Part shown: positions 52,445 through 62,101 of the stretch, in pieces
Numbering within the stretch: position 1 is the first letter of the stretch
How the letters are laid out: each line of letters begins with the position of its first letter
DNA from: Burkholderia ambifaria AMMD
Lineage (GTDB): Bacteria > Pseudomonadota > Gammaproteobacteria > Burkholderiales > Burkholderiaceae
DNA: 64,000 nucleotides
Direction of reading: 5' to 3'
Assembly (NCBI RefSeq): GCF_000203915.1
Contig: NC_008391.1
Location: forward strand, 1,612,001 to 1,676,000
The notes under the pieces: model-generated
Database searches by the model: none
Told to the model about the DNA's origin: nothing
Seen by the model: only the letters and a program-made list of their open reading frames with translations
Position numbers and translations under genes: made by a program

Positions 52445-53848
52445 GTGCCCAACAATCAGACCACCTCCCGCGATCTTCCGATCGAACTCGCCGGCAGCGC
52501 GCGCCGGACCGCTGTGCGCTACTGGATCCTGGCGATGCTGTTCGTCGTCACGACGCTCAACTATGCGGACCGGGCGACGCTGTCGATCACCGGCACGCCG
52601 ATCCGCAAGGCCTTCGGCATCGATCCGGTGACGATGGGCTACATCTTCTCGGCGTTCAGCTGGGCGTACGTGCTCGCGCAGTTGCCGAGCGGCTGGCTGC
52701 TCGACCGCTTCGGCGCGCGCCGCGTGTATGCGGCGAGCATTTTCCTGTGGTCGGCGTTCACGCTGCTGCAAAGCACGATCGGCCTCGGCGGCAGCGCCGC
52801 GTTCGCGGTGACCGCGCTGTTCGTGATGCGCTTCGCGGTCGGCATCGCCGAGGCGCCCGCGTTTCCCGCGAACGCGAAGGTCGTCGCGAGCTGGTTCCCG
52901 ACCGCCGAGCGCGGCACGGCGTCGGCCATCTTCAACGCCGCGCAGTATTTCGCGGCGGTGGTGTTCTCGCCGCTGATGGCGTGGCTCACGCATGCGTACG
53001 GCTGGCACCACGTGTACCTGTGGCTCGGCCTCGCCGGCATCGCGCTCGCGTTCCTGTGGCTGCGCGTGATGAAGGACCCGGTCGACCATCCGGCGGTGAA
53101 CCGCGCGGAACTCGAGCATATCGAGCAGGGCGGCGGCCTCGTGCGCTCGACGGCCCGGCCGAGCGCGGCGCACGGTAGCGGCGCGGCGTCCAAGGCATCC
53201 GAAGGCAGCCGCGTCGCCGGCTGGTACTACGTGCGCCAGCTGCTGTCGAACCGGATGCTGCTCGGCGTCTATCTCGGCCAGTACTGCGTGAACGTGCTCA
53301 CGTACTTCTTCCTCACGTGGTTCCCGATCTACCTCGTGCAGGCGCGCGGGATGTCGCTGCTGAAGGCCGGCTTCATGACGTCGCTGCCGGCGATCTGCGG
53401 GTTCCTCGGCGGTGTGCTCGGCGGGATGCTGTCGGACCTGCTGATCCGTCGCGGCGTGTCGCTGACGCTCGCACGCAAGATTCCGATCGTCAGCGGGATG
53501 CTGCTGTCGATGGTCATCATCGGCTGCAACTACGTCGACAGCGAAGTGCTGGTGATCGTGCTGATGGCCGTGTCGTTCTTCGGCAAGGGAATCGGCTCGC
53601 TCGGCTGGGCCGTCGTCGCGGATACCGCGCCCAAGGAAGCGATCGGCCTGTCGGGCAGCCTGTTCAACATGTTCGGCAACACGGCCGGCATCGTCGCGCC
53701 GATCGCGATCGGCTACCTGGTCGGCGCGAGCGGCTCGTTCAACGGCGCGCTCGTGTTCGTCGGGCTGAACGCGCTCGTCACGGTGTTCAGCTATCTGGTG
53801 ATCGTGAAGGACATCAAGCGCGTCGAGCTGCGTCATCGCGACGCGTGA
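52445..53848 (+). CDS. gudP: MFS glucarate/galactarate transporter (GudP-type)
   Basis: A 467-residue 12-segment ACS-family carrier, strongly similar in layout to E. coli GudP: YWILAMLFVVTTLNYADRATLSITG, PVTMGYIFSAFSWAYVLAQLPSGWLLDRFGARRVY, TYFFLTWFPIYLVQARGMS, and the C-terminal DIKRVEL. I use the GTG at 52445, where the N-terminus would match homologues; a GTG at 52391 with GAGG 8 bases upstream is a real alternative and would place the operator-like site inside the gene. Divergent from the semialdehyde dehydrogenase. Confidence 0.88.
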   Translation: MPNNQTTSRDLPIELAGSARRTAVRYWILAMLFVVTTLNYADRATLSITGTPIRKAFGIDPVTMGYIFSAFSWAYVLAQLPSGWLLDRFGARRVYAASIFLWSAFTLLQSTIGLGGSAAFAVTALFVMRFAVGIAEAPAFPANAKVVASWFPTAERGTASAIFNAAQYFAAVVFSPLMAWLTHAYGWHHVYLWLGLAGIALAFLWLRVMKDPVDHPAVNRAELEHIEQGGGLVRSTARPSAAHGSGAASKASEGSRVAGWYYVRQLLSNRMLLGVYLGQYCVNVLTYFFLTWFPIYLVQARGMSLLKAGFMTSLPAICGFLGGVLGGMLSDLLIRRGVSLTLARKIPIVSGMLLSMVIIGCNYVDSEVLVIVLMAVSFFGKGIGSLGWAVVADTAPKEAIGLSGSLFNMFGNTAGIVAPIAIGYLVGASGSFNGALVFVGLNALVTVFSYLVIVKDIKRVELRHRDA

Positions 53849-53874
53849 GCTTCGGCGGGAATGGAAGGATGATG

Positions 53875-53906
53875 ACGGCGGCCGCGTGCAAACGGCCGCC
53901 GTTTTT
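53875..53906 (+). terminator. Rho-independent terminator after gudP
   Basis: ACGGCGGCCG / CGGCCGCCGT, an 8-base loop, then five T residues. It ends the plus-strand unit just before the stop codon of the convergent protease gene. Confidence 0.9.
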
Positions 53907-53909
53907 GCG

Positions 53910-54635
53910 TCAGGCCGCCGAATGCGCGACGCGCAGCATGTCGTGCACGCCGGACGTCATCAGCGCGAGAAACGCGACCAGGCCGATGTAGCAGAGCGCG
54001 TAGGTCGTCTTCGTCTCGATCGACGTCGCGTAGTACGCGCGGTTCTCCGGCGCGGCCGGGTCGTAGCGCCACGCGCGCTTGAGCTGCGGCAGCGCGAGGA
54101 TCGCCATCACGATCAGCAGCGGGCTCGGCCGGTACACGAACAGTGCGATCAGCACGGGCACGCCCGCGAACCAGATGCGCGGCGACAGCACCGCGGTGAT
54201 GCGCCCGCCGTCGAACGGCGACAGCGGAATCATGTTGAACAGGTTCAAGAAGAAGCCCGTGTACGACACAGCGAGCAGCAGGTTGCTGTCGTAGTGGCGC
54301 GCGGCCGCGTAGCAGGCCAGCGCGCCGAGCGTGCCGACGAACGGCCCGGCCAGCCCGACGTACGCCTCGGTTTCGGCATCGTGCGGCATCTCCTTCAACT
54401 GGATCCACGCGCCGACGAACGGAATGAACGTCGGCAGCCCGACGTCGAGACCGCGCCGCTGCGCGGCCAGGTAGTGGCCGGCCTCGTGCACGAACAGCAG
54501 CGCGACGAAGCCGGCCGCGAAGCGCCAGCCGTAGAACAGCGCGTAGACCGCGATCGACGCGAGCATCGTGCCCGCGGACATGAGCACCTTGCCGAGCTTC
54601 AGGCCGCCGAAGATCAGCAGCAGCAGTTTCGTCAT
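53910..54635 (-). CDS. M50-family site-2 protease-like membrane metalloprotease
   Basis: A 241-residue membrane protein with the zinc motif HEAGHYLAAQ in an early segment and the second ligand region NLFNMIPLSPFDGGRI. Together they define the site-2 protease/RseP fold. About six hydrophobic segments and no PDZ domain. Its start overlaps the stop codon of the DUF2167 gene (ATGA), so the two are coupled. Substrate unknown; the neighbour is the obvious candidate partner. Confidence 0.88.
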   Translation of the reverse strand: MTKLLLLIFGGLKLGKVLMSAGTMLASIAVYALFYGWRFAAGFVALLFVHEAGHYLAAQRRGLDVGLPTFIPFVGAWIQLKEMPHDAETEAYVGLAGPFVGTLGALACYAAARHYDSNLLLAVSYTGFFLNLFNMIPLSPFDGGRITAVLSPRIWFAGVPVLIALFVYRPSPLLIVMAILALPQLKRAWRYDPAAPENRAYYATSIETKTTYALCYIGLVAFLALMTSGVHDMLRVAHSAA

Positions 54636-55585
54636 TCGTTGCGCTCCGTCTCCGGCACGCCGGACGCCTCGGCGATGACCGGTACCGCGGCTGCCTTCGG
54701 CTTGCGGCCGAAGAAGCGCTTCAGCGCCGCCGCGCCCCCCAGCAGCGCGATCGCGCCGACCTTGAAGAACTTCAGCGCGAACGCGCCGATCAGCGCGAGC
54801 AGGCCGAGCTTCTTCGCGCCGACGCCGACGATCAGCGCCGCGAGACCGTACTCGGCGACGTGGTCGGTCGACTTGTTGAAATCGGCGTAGCGCTTGCCGT
54901 CGTTGAAGCGGATGTTCGCGAGCAGGTCGTCGGCCGAGGGCTTGTACTTCGGCAGATCGGCGAGCGTCGACGCCATCGTCAGCGACAGGTAGCCGTCGCG
55001 GCCGAGCACGAGCGTGCGGTAGTTCACCCCGTCGTTCTCCGCGTTCGCGGCCGCGCCCTTGTCGCGGATGATCGCGGACCACACGAGCCGGTGCGTGGCC
55101 GCGTCGTATGCCGGCGCCTTCGCCCAGCCGGCCACCTCGGTTTCCGGCAGGCCGCGCTCTTTGCGCGCCGGGTTGCCCTCCTCGGTGCCGGCCTGCAGGC
55201 TCTTCAGCAATTCGTCGGGTTTCCAGTCCTTCGCGTCATCGTCGCGGATATAGCCGCTCGGCTCGAACGACACGACCGAGATCCAGTCGGCGTCCGGATC
55301 CTCCGGCAGCACGAGCCCGACCAGCTTCGATTCGTCGATCGAGTTGCCCATCGAGCGCAGGTAGCGGCCGGCTTCGGCGGCCGGCACGAACGATTCGCCC
55401 GCTTTCAGCTTCAGCACGGCTTCGTGCTTGATGTCGATATCGGCCGGCCCGCTGACGACGGCCTTGTTGGCGGCCGCGGCGGCGGCCCTCATTTCGACCT
55501 GCGCGGCTTCGGTTTGTGCGTGGCCGCGGGTCGCGGCGAATGCGAGCATCGCCACGCAGGCGACGCGGACGGCGAGTTTTTTCAT
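54632..55585 (-). CDS. DUF2167 family membrane-anchored protein
   Basis: A 317-residue protein with an N-terminal signal peptide (KLAVRVACVAMLAFAATRGHAQ), a large extracytoplasmic domain with the family blocks GLVLPEDPDADWISVVSFEPSGYIRDDDAKDW and NYRTLVLGRDGYLSLTMAS, and C-terminal hydrophobic segments (YGLAALIVGVGAKKLGLLALIGAFALKFF) ending in a basic tail. The function of DUF2167 is not established. Translational coupling with an intramembrane protease gene suggests a sensor/anchor-protease pair (inference). Confidence 0.88.
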   Translation of the reverse strand: MKKLAVRVACVAMLAFAATRGHAQTEAAQVEMRAAAAAANKAVVSGPADIDIKHEAVLKLKAGESFVPAAEAGRYLRSMGNSIDESKLVGLVLPEDPDADWISVVSFEPSGYIRDDDAKDWKPDELLKSLQAGTEEGNPARKERGLPETEVAGWAKAPAYDAATHRLVWSAIIRDKGAAANAENDGVNYRTLVLGRDGYLSLTMASTLADLPKYKPSADDLLANIRFNDGKRYADFNKSTDHVAEYGLAALIVGVGAKKLGLLALIGAFALKFFKVGAIALLGGAAALKRFFGRKPKAAAVPVIAEASGVPETERNE

Positions 55586-55789
55586 TGTTGGATTCCCCTG
55601 GACTGCCTTGTTGTGAATGTGCACGGCGTCCGGCCCGAGCGTTGTGGTCGCGGGTCCGGCGCCGCCTCTCAGTGGCACGGAGGCTATGGTAACGCAGCGT
55701 CGCCGCGCGTCAGGGGACGAAATGCGGGGGCGGAAGGGAGTCCCGGGCGGCAGCCGGCGGAATCGGCGACGCACGCCGTTCCGGAATGC

Positions 55790-55804
55790 TTACCTGTCAG
55801 GTAA
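55790..55804. promoter_or_regulatory. Perfect palindrome upstream of the MmyB-type regulator
   Basis: TTACCTG-T-CAGGTAA is a perfect 7-bp dyad 37 bp before the start codon, upstream of a TATCAT -10-like hexamer at 55829-55834. A likely operator for the regulator that follows or for an HxlR/TetR-type factor. Confidence 0.6.
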
Positions 55805-55840
55805 TGCCCGGCGCGTGCCGGATTGCCTATCATCTGCACC

Positions 55841-56689
55841 ATGAACTCGACCGCCACCCTCCATTCGCTCCCTCCGTCCGCCGGCCGCGCGTCCGGCATC
55901 GGTCCGCTGCTGCGCACCTGGCGTCAACGCCGGCGCCTGAGCCAGATGGCGCTCGCGCTCGAGGCGGAGGTGTCCGCGCGACACCTGAGTTTCGTCGAAT
56001 CGGGCCGCGCGCAGCCGAGCCGCGACATGGTGCTGCATCTCGCGGAGCGCCTCGACGTGCCACTGCGCGAGCGCAATGCGCTGCTCGTCGCCGCCGGCTA
56101 TGCGCCGCTGTTTCGCGAGCGGCCGTTCTCCGATCCGCAGCTCGATGCCGCGCGCCACGCGGTCGAGGCCGTGCTGCGCGGTCACGAGCCCTACCCGGCG
56201 CTCGCGGTGGATCGCCACTGGACGCTGCTCGCCGCGAACCGGATGCTCGGCGCGCTGGTCGCGCAAGCCGATCCGGCGCTGCTGCAGCCGCCCGTCAACG
56301 TGCTGCGGCTGAGCCTGCATCCGGACGGCCTCGCGTCGCAGATCGTCAACTGGCACGAATGGCGCGCGCATATCCTGCACCGGCTGCAACGGCAGATCGA
56401 CGCGAGCGGCGACCGCGCGCTGCATGCGCTGCGCGACGAACTGGCCGCCTATCCGGCACCGGCCGGCCAGCGCGACGACACGCATGCTCGCACCGACTAC
56501 GCGGACATCGCGGTGCCGCTGCGGCTGCGCACGGCGGCCGGCGAGCTGACGTTCTTCAGCACGACGACGGTGTTCGGCACGCCGGTCGACGTCACGCTGT
56601 CGGAGCTCGCGATCGAGGCTTTTTTTCCGGCGAATCCGGAGACGGTGGATGCGATGCGGGCACTGGCGGAGAAGTTGCCGGCGGAGTGA
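55841..56689 (+). CDS. XRE-type regulator with MmyB-like ligand domain
   Basis: A 282-residue regulator. The N-terminal helix-turn-helix spans about 20-80 (LLRTWRQRRRLSQMALALEAEVSARHLSFVESGRAQPSRDMVLHLAERLDVPLRERN). The rest is the MmyB-like PAS-fold domain (YPALAVDRHWTLLAANRML, LTFFSTTTVFGTPVDVTLSELAIEAFFPA). Such regulators often control nearby oxidoreductases or dehydrogenases. The ATG at 55841 is preferred over 55823 since it leaves the -10-like hexamer outside the gene. Confidence 0.9.
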   Translation: MNSTATLHSLPPSAGRASGIGPLLRTWRQRRRLSQMALALEAEVSARHLSFVESGRAQPSRDMVLHLAERLDVPLRERNALLVAAGYAPLFRERPFSDPQLDAARHAVEAVLRGHEPYPALAVDRHWTLLAANRMLGALVAQADPALLQPPVNVLRLSLHPDGLASQIVNWHEWRAHILHRLQRQIDASGDRALHALRDELAAYPAPAGQRDDTHARTDYADIAVPLRLRTAAGELTFFSTTTVFGTPVDVTLSELAIEAFFPANPETVDAMRALAEKLPAE

Positions 56690-56707
56690 CGCGATGGCTG
56701 ACCGCCT

Positions 56708-57919
56708 TCACGTATAAAGCGACGCCTGCGGCAACTCTCCCGTCAGCGCAAACCGCCCGACGTCGCGCATCCGATAGTCGAGCGGATCGTGCAGCGTATG
56801 CGTGCGCGCGTTGCGCCAGAAGCGGTCGAGGCCGAGCGACGCGGCCGTCGCGCGTGCGCCGCACGCATCGAACAGCGCCTCGCCATTGTCGAGCGCCGCG
56901 CGCTGCGCGACGATCTTCGCCTCCGACACGGCGAGCGCCACTTCGGCACGTTCGTCGGCCGTCAGCGCATCGCGCCGCGACCATGCGCGCTCCAACTCGC
57001 GCGCCGCGCGGTCGGCCAGCGATGCGGCCGCGACCGCCCGCACGCGCATGTCGCCGAAGCGCTGCAGCGTATAAGGATCGTCGCTCGCCTGCGCGACGCC
57101 CGCATGTATCCACGGCCGGCCATCCTTCAGCACATAGTCGCGCGCCTCGGCGAGCGCGCCTTCGGCAAGCCCGACGAACAGATTCGTCAGCACCAGCTGC
57201 GACACCAGCGTGCGCAGCGTCGCGCGCGGAGTCGGCGGTGTTTCCGAGCGATGCAGCACGTCATCCGGCGCAAGCGTCACGCCGTCGAAGCGCACACTGC
57301 CGCTGTCGGTCTGGCGCTGGCCGATCGGATCCCAGTCCTCGTTGACCGTGATCCCGTCACGATCGGTCGGCACCACGCCGAACACGGTGCGGCCCGTTTC
57401 CGGATCGTGCGCGGACACGGTCATCCGCTGCGAGCCGCGCGTGCCCGAGCAGAAGCCCTTCACGCCGTCGAGCCGGTAGCCGCCGTCCGGCGTCGCGGTC
57501 GCCACCAGCCGCGTGTCGAGCGGGTTGACCGCATTGCCCCACCACCAGCGATGCTCGACCGTGCCGCGCAGATAGCGTTCGCGCTGGGCCGCGCTGCCCC
57601 ACACGTCGACGCTCACGATCTGCAGGATCTGGAACCCGACCAGATGCGCGAGCGCGCTGTCGACGCGCGCGATCTGCCGGATCGTGTCGTAGATCGCCGG
57701 CCAGGCGGCTTCCTGTCCGCCGAATTCGCGCGGCACCGCGAGCGTCAGCAGGCCGGCGTCGGCGAGCCACTGCTTCTCGCCGGCCGCATGACCGCCCGCG
57801 CGGTCGCGCGCGGCCGCCGTCGCACGCAGCGAGTCGATCGCGCGCGCCAGCGCATCGGCGTCGGTCGCGCGTGCATCGGAATCCGGCGCAAACGTCGCCG
57901 GGCCGCGGCGATCGTTCAT
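56708..57919 (-). CDS. SfnC/DszC-like flavin-dependent monooxygenase (acyl-CoA dehydrogenase fold)
   Basis: A 403-residue protein of the acyl-CoA dehydrogenase superfamily, of the branch that includes DszC and SfnC, which use reduced FMN and oxygen to oxidise organosulfur compounds. Seen: LTLAVPREFGGQEAAWPAIYDTIRQIARVDSALAHLVGFQ in the N-terminal helical domain, GVKGFCSGTRGSQ in the beta domain and a helical C-terminus with DACGARATAASLGLDRFWRNARTHTLHDP. Its start overlaps the previous gene's stop (ATGA). Context points to sulfur scavenging; a flavin reductase gene is not in the window. Confidence 0.87.
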   Translation of the reverse strand: MNDRRGPATFAPDSDARATDADALARAIDSLRATAAARDRAGGHAAGEKQWLADAGLLTLAVPREFGGQEAAWPAIYDTIRQIARVDSALAHLVGFQILQIVSVDVWGSAAQRERYLRGTVEHRWWWGNAVNPLDTRLVATATPDGGYRLDGVKGFCSGTRGSQRMTVSAHDPETGRTVFGVVPTDRDGITVNEDWDPIGQRQTDSGSVRFDGVTLAPDDVLHRSETPPTPRATLRTLVSQLVLTNLFVGLAEGALAEARDYVLKDGRPWIHAGVAQASDDPYTLQRFGDMRVRAVAAASLADRAARELERAWSRRDALTADERAEVALAVSEAKIVAQRAALDNGEALFDACGARATAASLGLDRFWRNARTHTLHDPLDYRMRDVGRFALTGELPQASLYT

Positions 57920-58773
57920 GCGACGGCTTCCCGTGCAACGGGTTCGTGCGCCGCGACTTCGCCGGACAGCGGCACCAGCGCGCCGAGCGAACGGCCGGTC
58001 AGCCGCGACAGGATCTCGCGCCGCCAGTCGTCGTAGATCGCGCGGTACTCGGCGATATCCGCACCGAACACATGCGCGGTATGCGCGTACTCGTCATGCA
58101 GATAACCGTCGAGCCGCGCCTGCGTTTCCTCGTCGGCCGCGATCACGCGGTCGATCAGCGCATCGCGCTCGGCGGCCGGCAGCGCTTTCAACGTGTCGAA
58201 CCACCACTGGACGATCTGCACACGATGCCACTCCTCGTCCGGACGAATTCGGTTTTCGCCGTGCTCGCGCATCGCGCCATCCGCGATGCGGCCGGTCTTG
58301 CGCTGGATCCACAGCTTCGCGAGGATGTGCAGCTCGTAATGCCATTCGAACGCGAGAAAGCCCGCGACGTCGCGCACCGCGATATCGCCGATGCGCGCCC
58401 AGTGCGCGGCAACGAGTCGCTCGACTTCCGGCAGCGGATCGCGCCCCGTCAGTTCGGTCACGCGCTCGCGGCCGATCACCGCGTGCGCGCCGTCGTCGCC
58501 GAGCTGGCGCGACAGGATCAGCTGGAAATGCGGATCGTCGCGGAACAGCGTGTCGATCGCCTTCGCGACGACCTGCACGATGAACAGGTCGTGCGACGCC
58601 ATCTTCGTGTAGTAGTCGGCGACGGCGGCCAGCTCGTCTTCGCTGCGCGGCTCGCGTGGCGGTGTCGTGAGCTTGTCGGGAAAGCCGGGACGATGGCGTC
58701 GCGCGACGTCCAGGAACAGCGCTTCCTCGAATTGTCCGTTCCATTCGCGCGGTGCGCCGATGGGCAAGGTCAT
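57916..58773 (-). CDS. Unrecognised helical protein with putative metal-ligand motifs
   Basis: A 285-residue soluble protein that I cannot assign to a named family. It is predicted mostly helical, with acidic/His clusters spaced as in ferritin-like or heme-oxygenase-like di-iron proteins: QLGDDGAHAVIGRER, LAFEWHYELHILAK and YLHDEYAHTAHVF. There is no signal peptide. It sits between metI and the SfnC/DszC-like gene, coupled to the latter by an ATGA overlap, so it probably takes part in oxidising the imported sulfur compound. The di-iron reading is inference. Confidence 0.75.
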   Translation of the reverse strand: MTLPIGAPREWNGQFEEALFLDVARRHRPGFPDKLTTPPREPRSEDELAAVADYYTKMASHDLFIVQVVAKAIDTLFRDDPHFQLILSRQLGDDGAHAVIGRERVTELTGRDPLPEVERLVAAHWARIGDIAVRDVAGFLAFEWHYELHILAKLWIQRKTGRIADGAMREHGENRIRPDEEWHRVQIVQWWFDTLKALPAAERDALIDRVIAADEETQARLDGYLHDEYAHTAHVFGADIAEYRAIYDDWRREILSRLTGRSLGALVPLSGEVAAHEPVAREAVA

Positions 58774-58829
58774 GGGTATCGTTCTCTCAGGGTCTGGAAA
58801 AATGAAATGAGCCGCGCTCGTGGCGCCGC

Positions 58830-59486
58830 TCAGGTACGCCGGGTCACGTGTCGGACCAGGCGGTCGCCCGTGATTTGCACGGCCGATACGAGTGCGATCA
58901 GGATCACGATCACGGTCGCCATCACGGTGGTGTCGAAACGCTGGTAGCCGTAGCGGATCGCGAGGTCGCCGAGCCCGCCCGCGCCGACGGCGCCCGCCAT
59001 CGCGGTCGAGCCGATCAGCGCGACGACGGTGATGGTGAAGCCGCCGAGCATGCCGGGCAGCGCCTCGGGCAGCAGCACGTGCCACACGATGTGGCGGCGT
59101 TTCGCGCCCATCGCGAGCGCGGCCTCGATCAGCCCGCGATCGACTTCGCGCAGGCTCACTTCGGCAATGCGCGCGAAGAACGGAATCGCGGCGATCGACA
59201 ACGGCACGACGGCCGCCCACACGCCGATCGTCGTGCCGATCAGCACGCGCGTAAACGGCAGCAGCGCGACGAGCAGGATGATGAACGGCGTCGAGCGGAA
59301 CACGTTGACGAGCGCGCCGAGCACGGCGTTCACGCCGCGCCGCTCGTAGATGCCGCCGGGCGCGGTCGTCACGAGGATCACCGCGAGCGGGATGCCGATC
59401 AGCGCGGCGACGGCGGCCGACGCGGCGACCATCGACAGCGTGTCACGGATCGCGTCGAGCAGTTCGGGCCACCAGAGTTCAAACAT
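58830..59486 (-). CDS. metI: MetI-type ABC transporter permease
   Basis: A 218-residue permease with about five membrane segments, of the methionine/organosulfur importer family. N-terminus [23 protein letters not shown], then [25 protein letters not shown], and the ATPase-docking loop [25 protein letters not shown]. The start at 59486 overlaps the end of metN by 8 bp. The substrate may be an organosulfur compound and not methionine itself, given the oxygenase neighbours. Confidence 0.9.
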   Translation of the reverse strand: MFELWWPELLDAIRDTLSMVAASAAVAALIGIPLAVILVTTAPGGIYERRGVNAVLGALVNVFRSTPFIILLVALLPFTRVLIGTTIGVWAAVVPLSIAAIPFFARIAEVSLREVDRGLIEAALAMGAKRRHIVWHVLLPEALPGMLGGFTITVVALIGSTAMAGAVGAGGLGDLAIRYGYQRFDTTVMATVIVILIALVSAVQITGDRLVRHVTRRT

Positions 59487-60654
59487 AGCCGAGCACCTCC
59501 GCGTGATTCGCATGGCGGCGCGCGCGCTCCAGCAACGCGGCGACCGCGCCGCCGTGTGCCAGCGACTGCCCGGGCGACGCGGCGATCACGAGGCGCCCCT
59601 GCGCATGCCCCTGGATCCGCTCGATCCCGCCATGCAGGAAACGCACCGAGCCGCCGAGCGCCGCCGCGAGCGCGCCGACATCCGGCTCGCCGCCGCTTTC
59701 ACCCGTATAGCGGACGTCGAGCACGACCTGCGCGCCGTCCGGCAGCGCGGCCTGCTCGGGCAACGGCTGCACGCGCGCGGCCAGTTCGGCCGGCAGGTCG
59801 TGCACGAGCGTGCTGAGCAGCGCGCGCGTCGCGCCGTGGCGCGGATCGCCGAACACGCGCCATACCGGGCCCGTTTCGACGAGCTCGCCCTGCTCGATCA
59901 CCGCGACCGTGTCGCACACCGCGCGGATCACTTCCATCTCGTGCGTGATCAGCACGATCGTGAGCCCGAGGCGGCGATTGATGTCGGCGAGCAGTGCGAG
60001 AATCGACTGCGTCGTCTCGGGATCGAGCGCCGACGTCGCCTCGTCGCACAGCAGCACCTCCGGATCGTGCACCAGCGCCCGCGCAATACCGACGCGCTGC
60101 TTCTGGCCACCCGACAGGCTCGCCGGATATGCGTCGCGCTTCGCGGCGAGCCCGACGAGATCGAGCAACGCATCGACCTTGCGCGTGCGCTCGGCCTTCG
60201 GCACGCCGGCGATCTTCAGCGGCAGCGCGACGTTCTCGAACACCGTCTTCGCCGACAGCAGGTTGAAATGCTGGAACACCATCCCGGTGCGGCGGCGCAG
60301 CGCGACGAGGCCATCCTCGTCGAGCGCGCCGACGTCGACGCCCTGCACGCGCACGCTGCCCGAACTCGGACGTTCGAGCCCGTTCACGAGCCGCAGCAGC
60401 GTCGACTTGCCGGCGCCGCTGCGGCCGATGATCCCGAACACTTCGCCGCGCCGTACGTCGAACGTCACGTCGCGCAGCGCGGCGGCGTGGCCGCGCGGCG
60501 TCGCGAACACCTTGCCGACGTGGACGAGCGACACGGCGGCGACGTCAGCCCGCGTGGCGGCTTCCTGATGCGCGCCATGCGCGTCGCGTGCCGCCGCGCC
60601 GGCCCGCACGGCCGATGTCTCGATGAAACCCAGCGTATCGAACAGTTGCGTCAT
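59479..60654 (-). CDS. metN: MetN-type ABC transporter ATP-binding protein
   Basis: A 391-residue ATPase. A non-homologous N-terminal extension of about 40 residues precedes the ABC domain: Walker [14 protein letters not shown]-loop VFQHFNLL, signature [15 protein letters not shown], Walker [16 protein letters not shown], switch THEMEVI. The C-terminal NIL-like regulatory domain (about 300-370) is the one that binds methionine in MetN. The extension may mean the true start is an internal codon. Confidence 0.9.
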   Translation of the reverse strand: MTQLFDTLGFIETSAVRAGAAARDAHGAHQEAATRADVAAVSLVHVGKVFATPRGHAAALRDVTFDVRRGEVFGIIGRSGAGKSTLLRLVNGLERPSSGSVRVQGVDVGALDEDGLVALRRRTGMVFQHFNLLSAKTVFENVALPLKIAGVPKAERTRKVDALLDLVGLAAKRDAYPASLSGGQKQRVGIARALVHDPEVLLCDEATSALDPETTQSILALLADINRRLGLTIVLITHEMEVIRAVCDTVAVIEQGELVETGPVWRVFGDPRHGATRALLSTLVHDLPAELAARVQPLPEQAALPDGAQVVLDVRYTGESGGEPDVGALAAALGGSVRFLHGGIERIQGHAQGRLVIAASPGQSLAHGGAVAALLERARRHANHAEVLGYV

Positions 60655-60672
60655 CGCTTCGCTCCGTCACGT

Positions 60673-62091
60673 TCATGCATGCGCGGGATGCGCGGGTTCC
60701 GATGCTGGCGCGGCGGCCAGCCGGTGCCGCGCGCCCGTATGCCAGGCCGGCAGCCGCGGGCCGCCGCCGAACAGCTTCTCGCGCAGCGTCGGCGCGGGAT
60801 CGTAGTCTTCCTTGTAGATGCCGCGGTTCTGCAGCTCAGGCACGACCCAGTCGACGAAATCCTCGAACGACTCGGGCATCACCGTGCGCGTCAGGTTGAA
60901 ACCGTCGATGCCGGTCTCGTCGATCCACGACTGCAGTTCGTCCGCGACCTGCGACGGCGAACCGACGATCGGCGCGTAGCGCCCGCCGAGCGACATCTGT
61001 TCGAGCATCCGGCGCACGGTCCACGTGCCGGTCGTGCTCTTGCGCGAGATCGCGTCGACGGCCGACTGGATCGAATCGGTCTTCACGTACGAGATCGGCT
61101 CGTCGAGCCCGTACTTCGCGAAGTCGATGCCGGTCGAACTCGCGAAATGCGCGAGGCCGGCTTCGGGGCTCGCGTAGCGCCGGTATTCGTCGAACTTCTC
61201 GCGGGCGAGAAGCTCGGTCTCGGCGGTCACGACGCTCACGCCGGCGAAAATCCTGATCGAGGCCGGGTCGCGGCCCTGCCGTGCGGCGGCCGCGCGGATA
61301 TCGAGCGCCGCCGCGCGCGCGGCGGCCTTGCTCTGCCCGTTCACGAACACGCACTCCGCGTGCCGCCCCGCGAACTCGACGCCGCGCGCGGACGAACCGG
61401 CCTGGTACAGCACCGGCGTGCGCTGCAGCGACGGCTCGCTCAGGTGGATCGCGTCGACCGAATAGAACGGCCCGTCGTGCTTGACGCGCCGCACCTTGCC
61501 CGGCTGCGCGAACACGCGCGCCTGCGCGTCGCGGATCACCGCATCGTCGTCCCAGCTTTGTTCCCACAGCTTGTAGACGACGTCCATGTAGTCGTCCGCG
61601 CGTTCGTAGCGGTCGTCGTGGCCGATCTGCTGCGCGAGGCCCATTCCGCGCGCGGCGCTGTCGAGATAGCCGGTCACGATGTTCCAGCCGATGCGCCCCT
61701 TCGTCAGGTGATCGAGCGTCGACATGCGGCGCGCGAACAGGTACGGCGGCTCGTAGGTCAGGTTCGCGGTCACGCCGAAGCCGAGATGCCGCGTGACCTG
61801 CGCCATCGCGGGCACGAGCAGCAGCGGATCGTTGACGGGCACCTGCACCGATTCGCGCAGCGCGGCGTCCGGGCCGCCGCCGAACACGTCGTACACGCCG
61901 ACGATGTCCGCCAGAAAGATCCCGTCGAACTTGCCGCGCTCGAGCGTCCTCGCGAGATCGGCCCAGTAGTCGAGATCGGTGTAGTGCGCGGAGCGGTCGC
62001 GCGGATGCGTCCACAGCCCGTGGTTGATGTGTCCGACGCAGTTCATGTTGAACGCGTTGAGCAGGATCTTCTTGCGGTTCGGCGTCGTCAT
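60673..62091 (-). CDS. LLM-class flavin monooxygenase (NtaA/DmoA-like)
   Basis: A 472-residue luciferase-like monooxygenase of the NtaA/SnaA/DmoA branch, using reduced FMN. Seen: KKILLNAFNMNCVGHINHGLWTHPRD at the N-terminus, ADLARTLERGKFDGIFLADIVGVYD, GRIGWNIVTGYLDSAARGMGL, and QAGSSARGVEFAGRHAECVFVNG. GGAGGG lies right before the ATG at 62091. Placement between metQ and metN argues that it acts on the imported sulfur compound (dialkyl sulfide, sulfone or similar); the exact substrate is unknown. Confidence 0.9.
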   Translation of the reverse strand: MTTPNRKKILLNAFNMNCVGHINHGLWTHPRDRSAHYTDLDYWADLARTLERGKFDGIFLADIVGVYDVFGGGPDAALRESVQVPVNDPLLLVPAMAQVTRHLGFGVTANLTYEPPYLFARRMSTLDHLTKGRIGWNIVTGYLDSAARGMGLAQQIGHDDRYERADDYMDVVYKLWEQSWDDDAVIRDAQARVFAQPGKVRRVKHDGPFYSVDAIHLSEPSLQRTPVLYQAGSSARGVEFAGRHAECVFVNGQSKAAARAAALDIRAAAARQGRDPASIRIFAGVSVVTAETELLAREKFDEYRRYASPEAGLAHFASSTGIDFAKYGLDEPISYVKTDSIQSAVDAISRKSTTGTWTVRRMLEQMSLGGRYAPIVGSPSQVADELQSWIDETGIDGFNLTRTVMPESFEDFVDWVVPELQNRGIYKEDYDPAPTLREKLFGGGPRLPAWHTGARHRLAAAPASEPAHPAHA

Positions 62092-62101
62092 GTTCCCTCC
62101 G

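Noticed and set aside
56789..58036. Plus-strand 415-residue frame opposite the SfnC/DszC-like gene
   Set aside because: Arg/His/Ala-rich antisense shadow with no family features.
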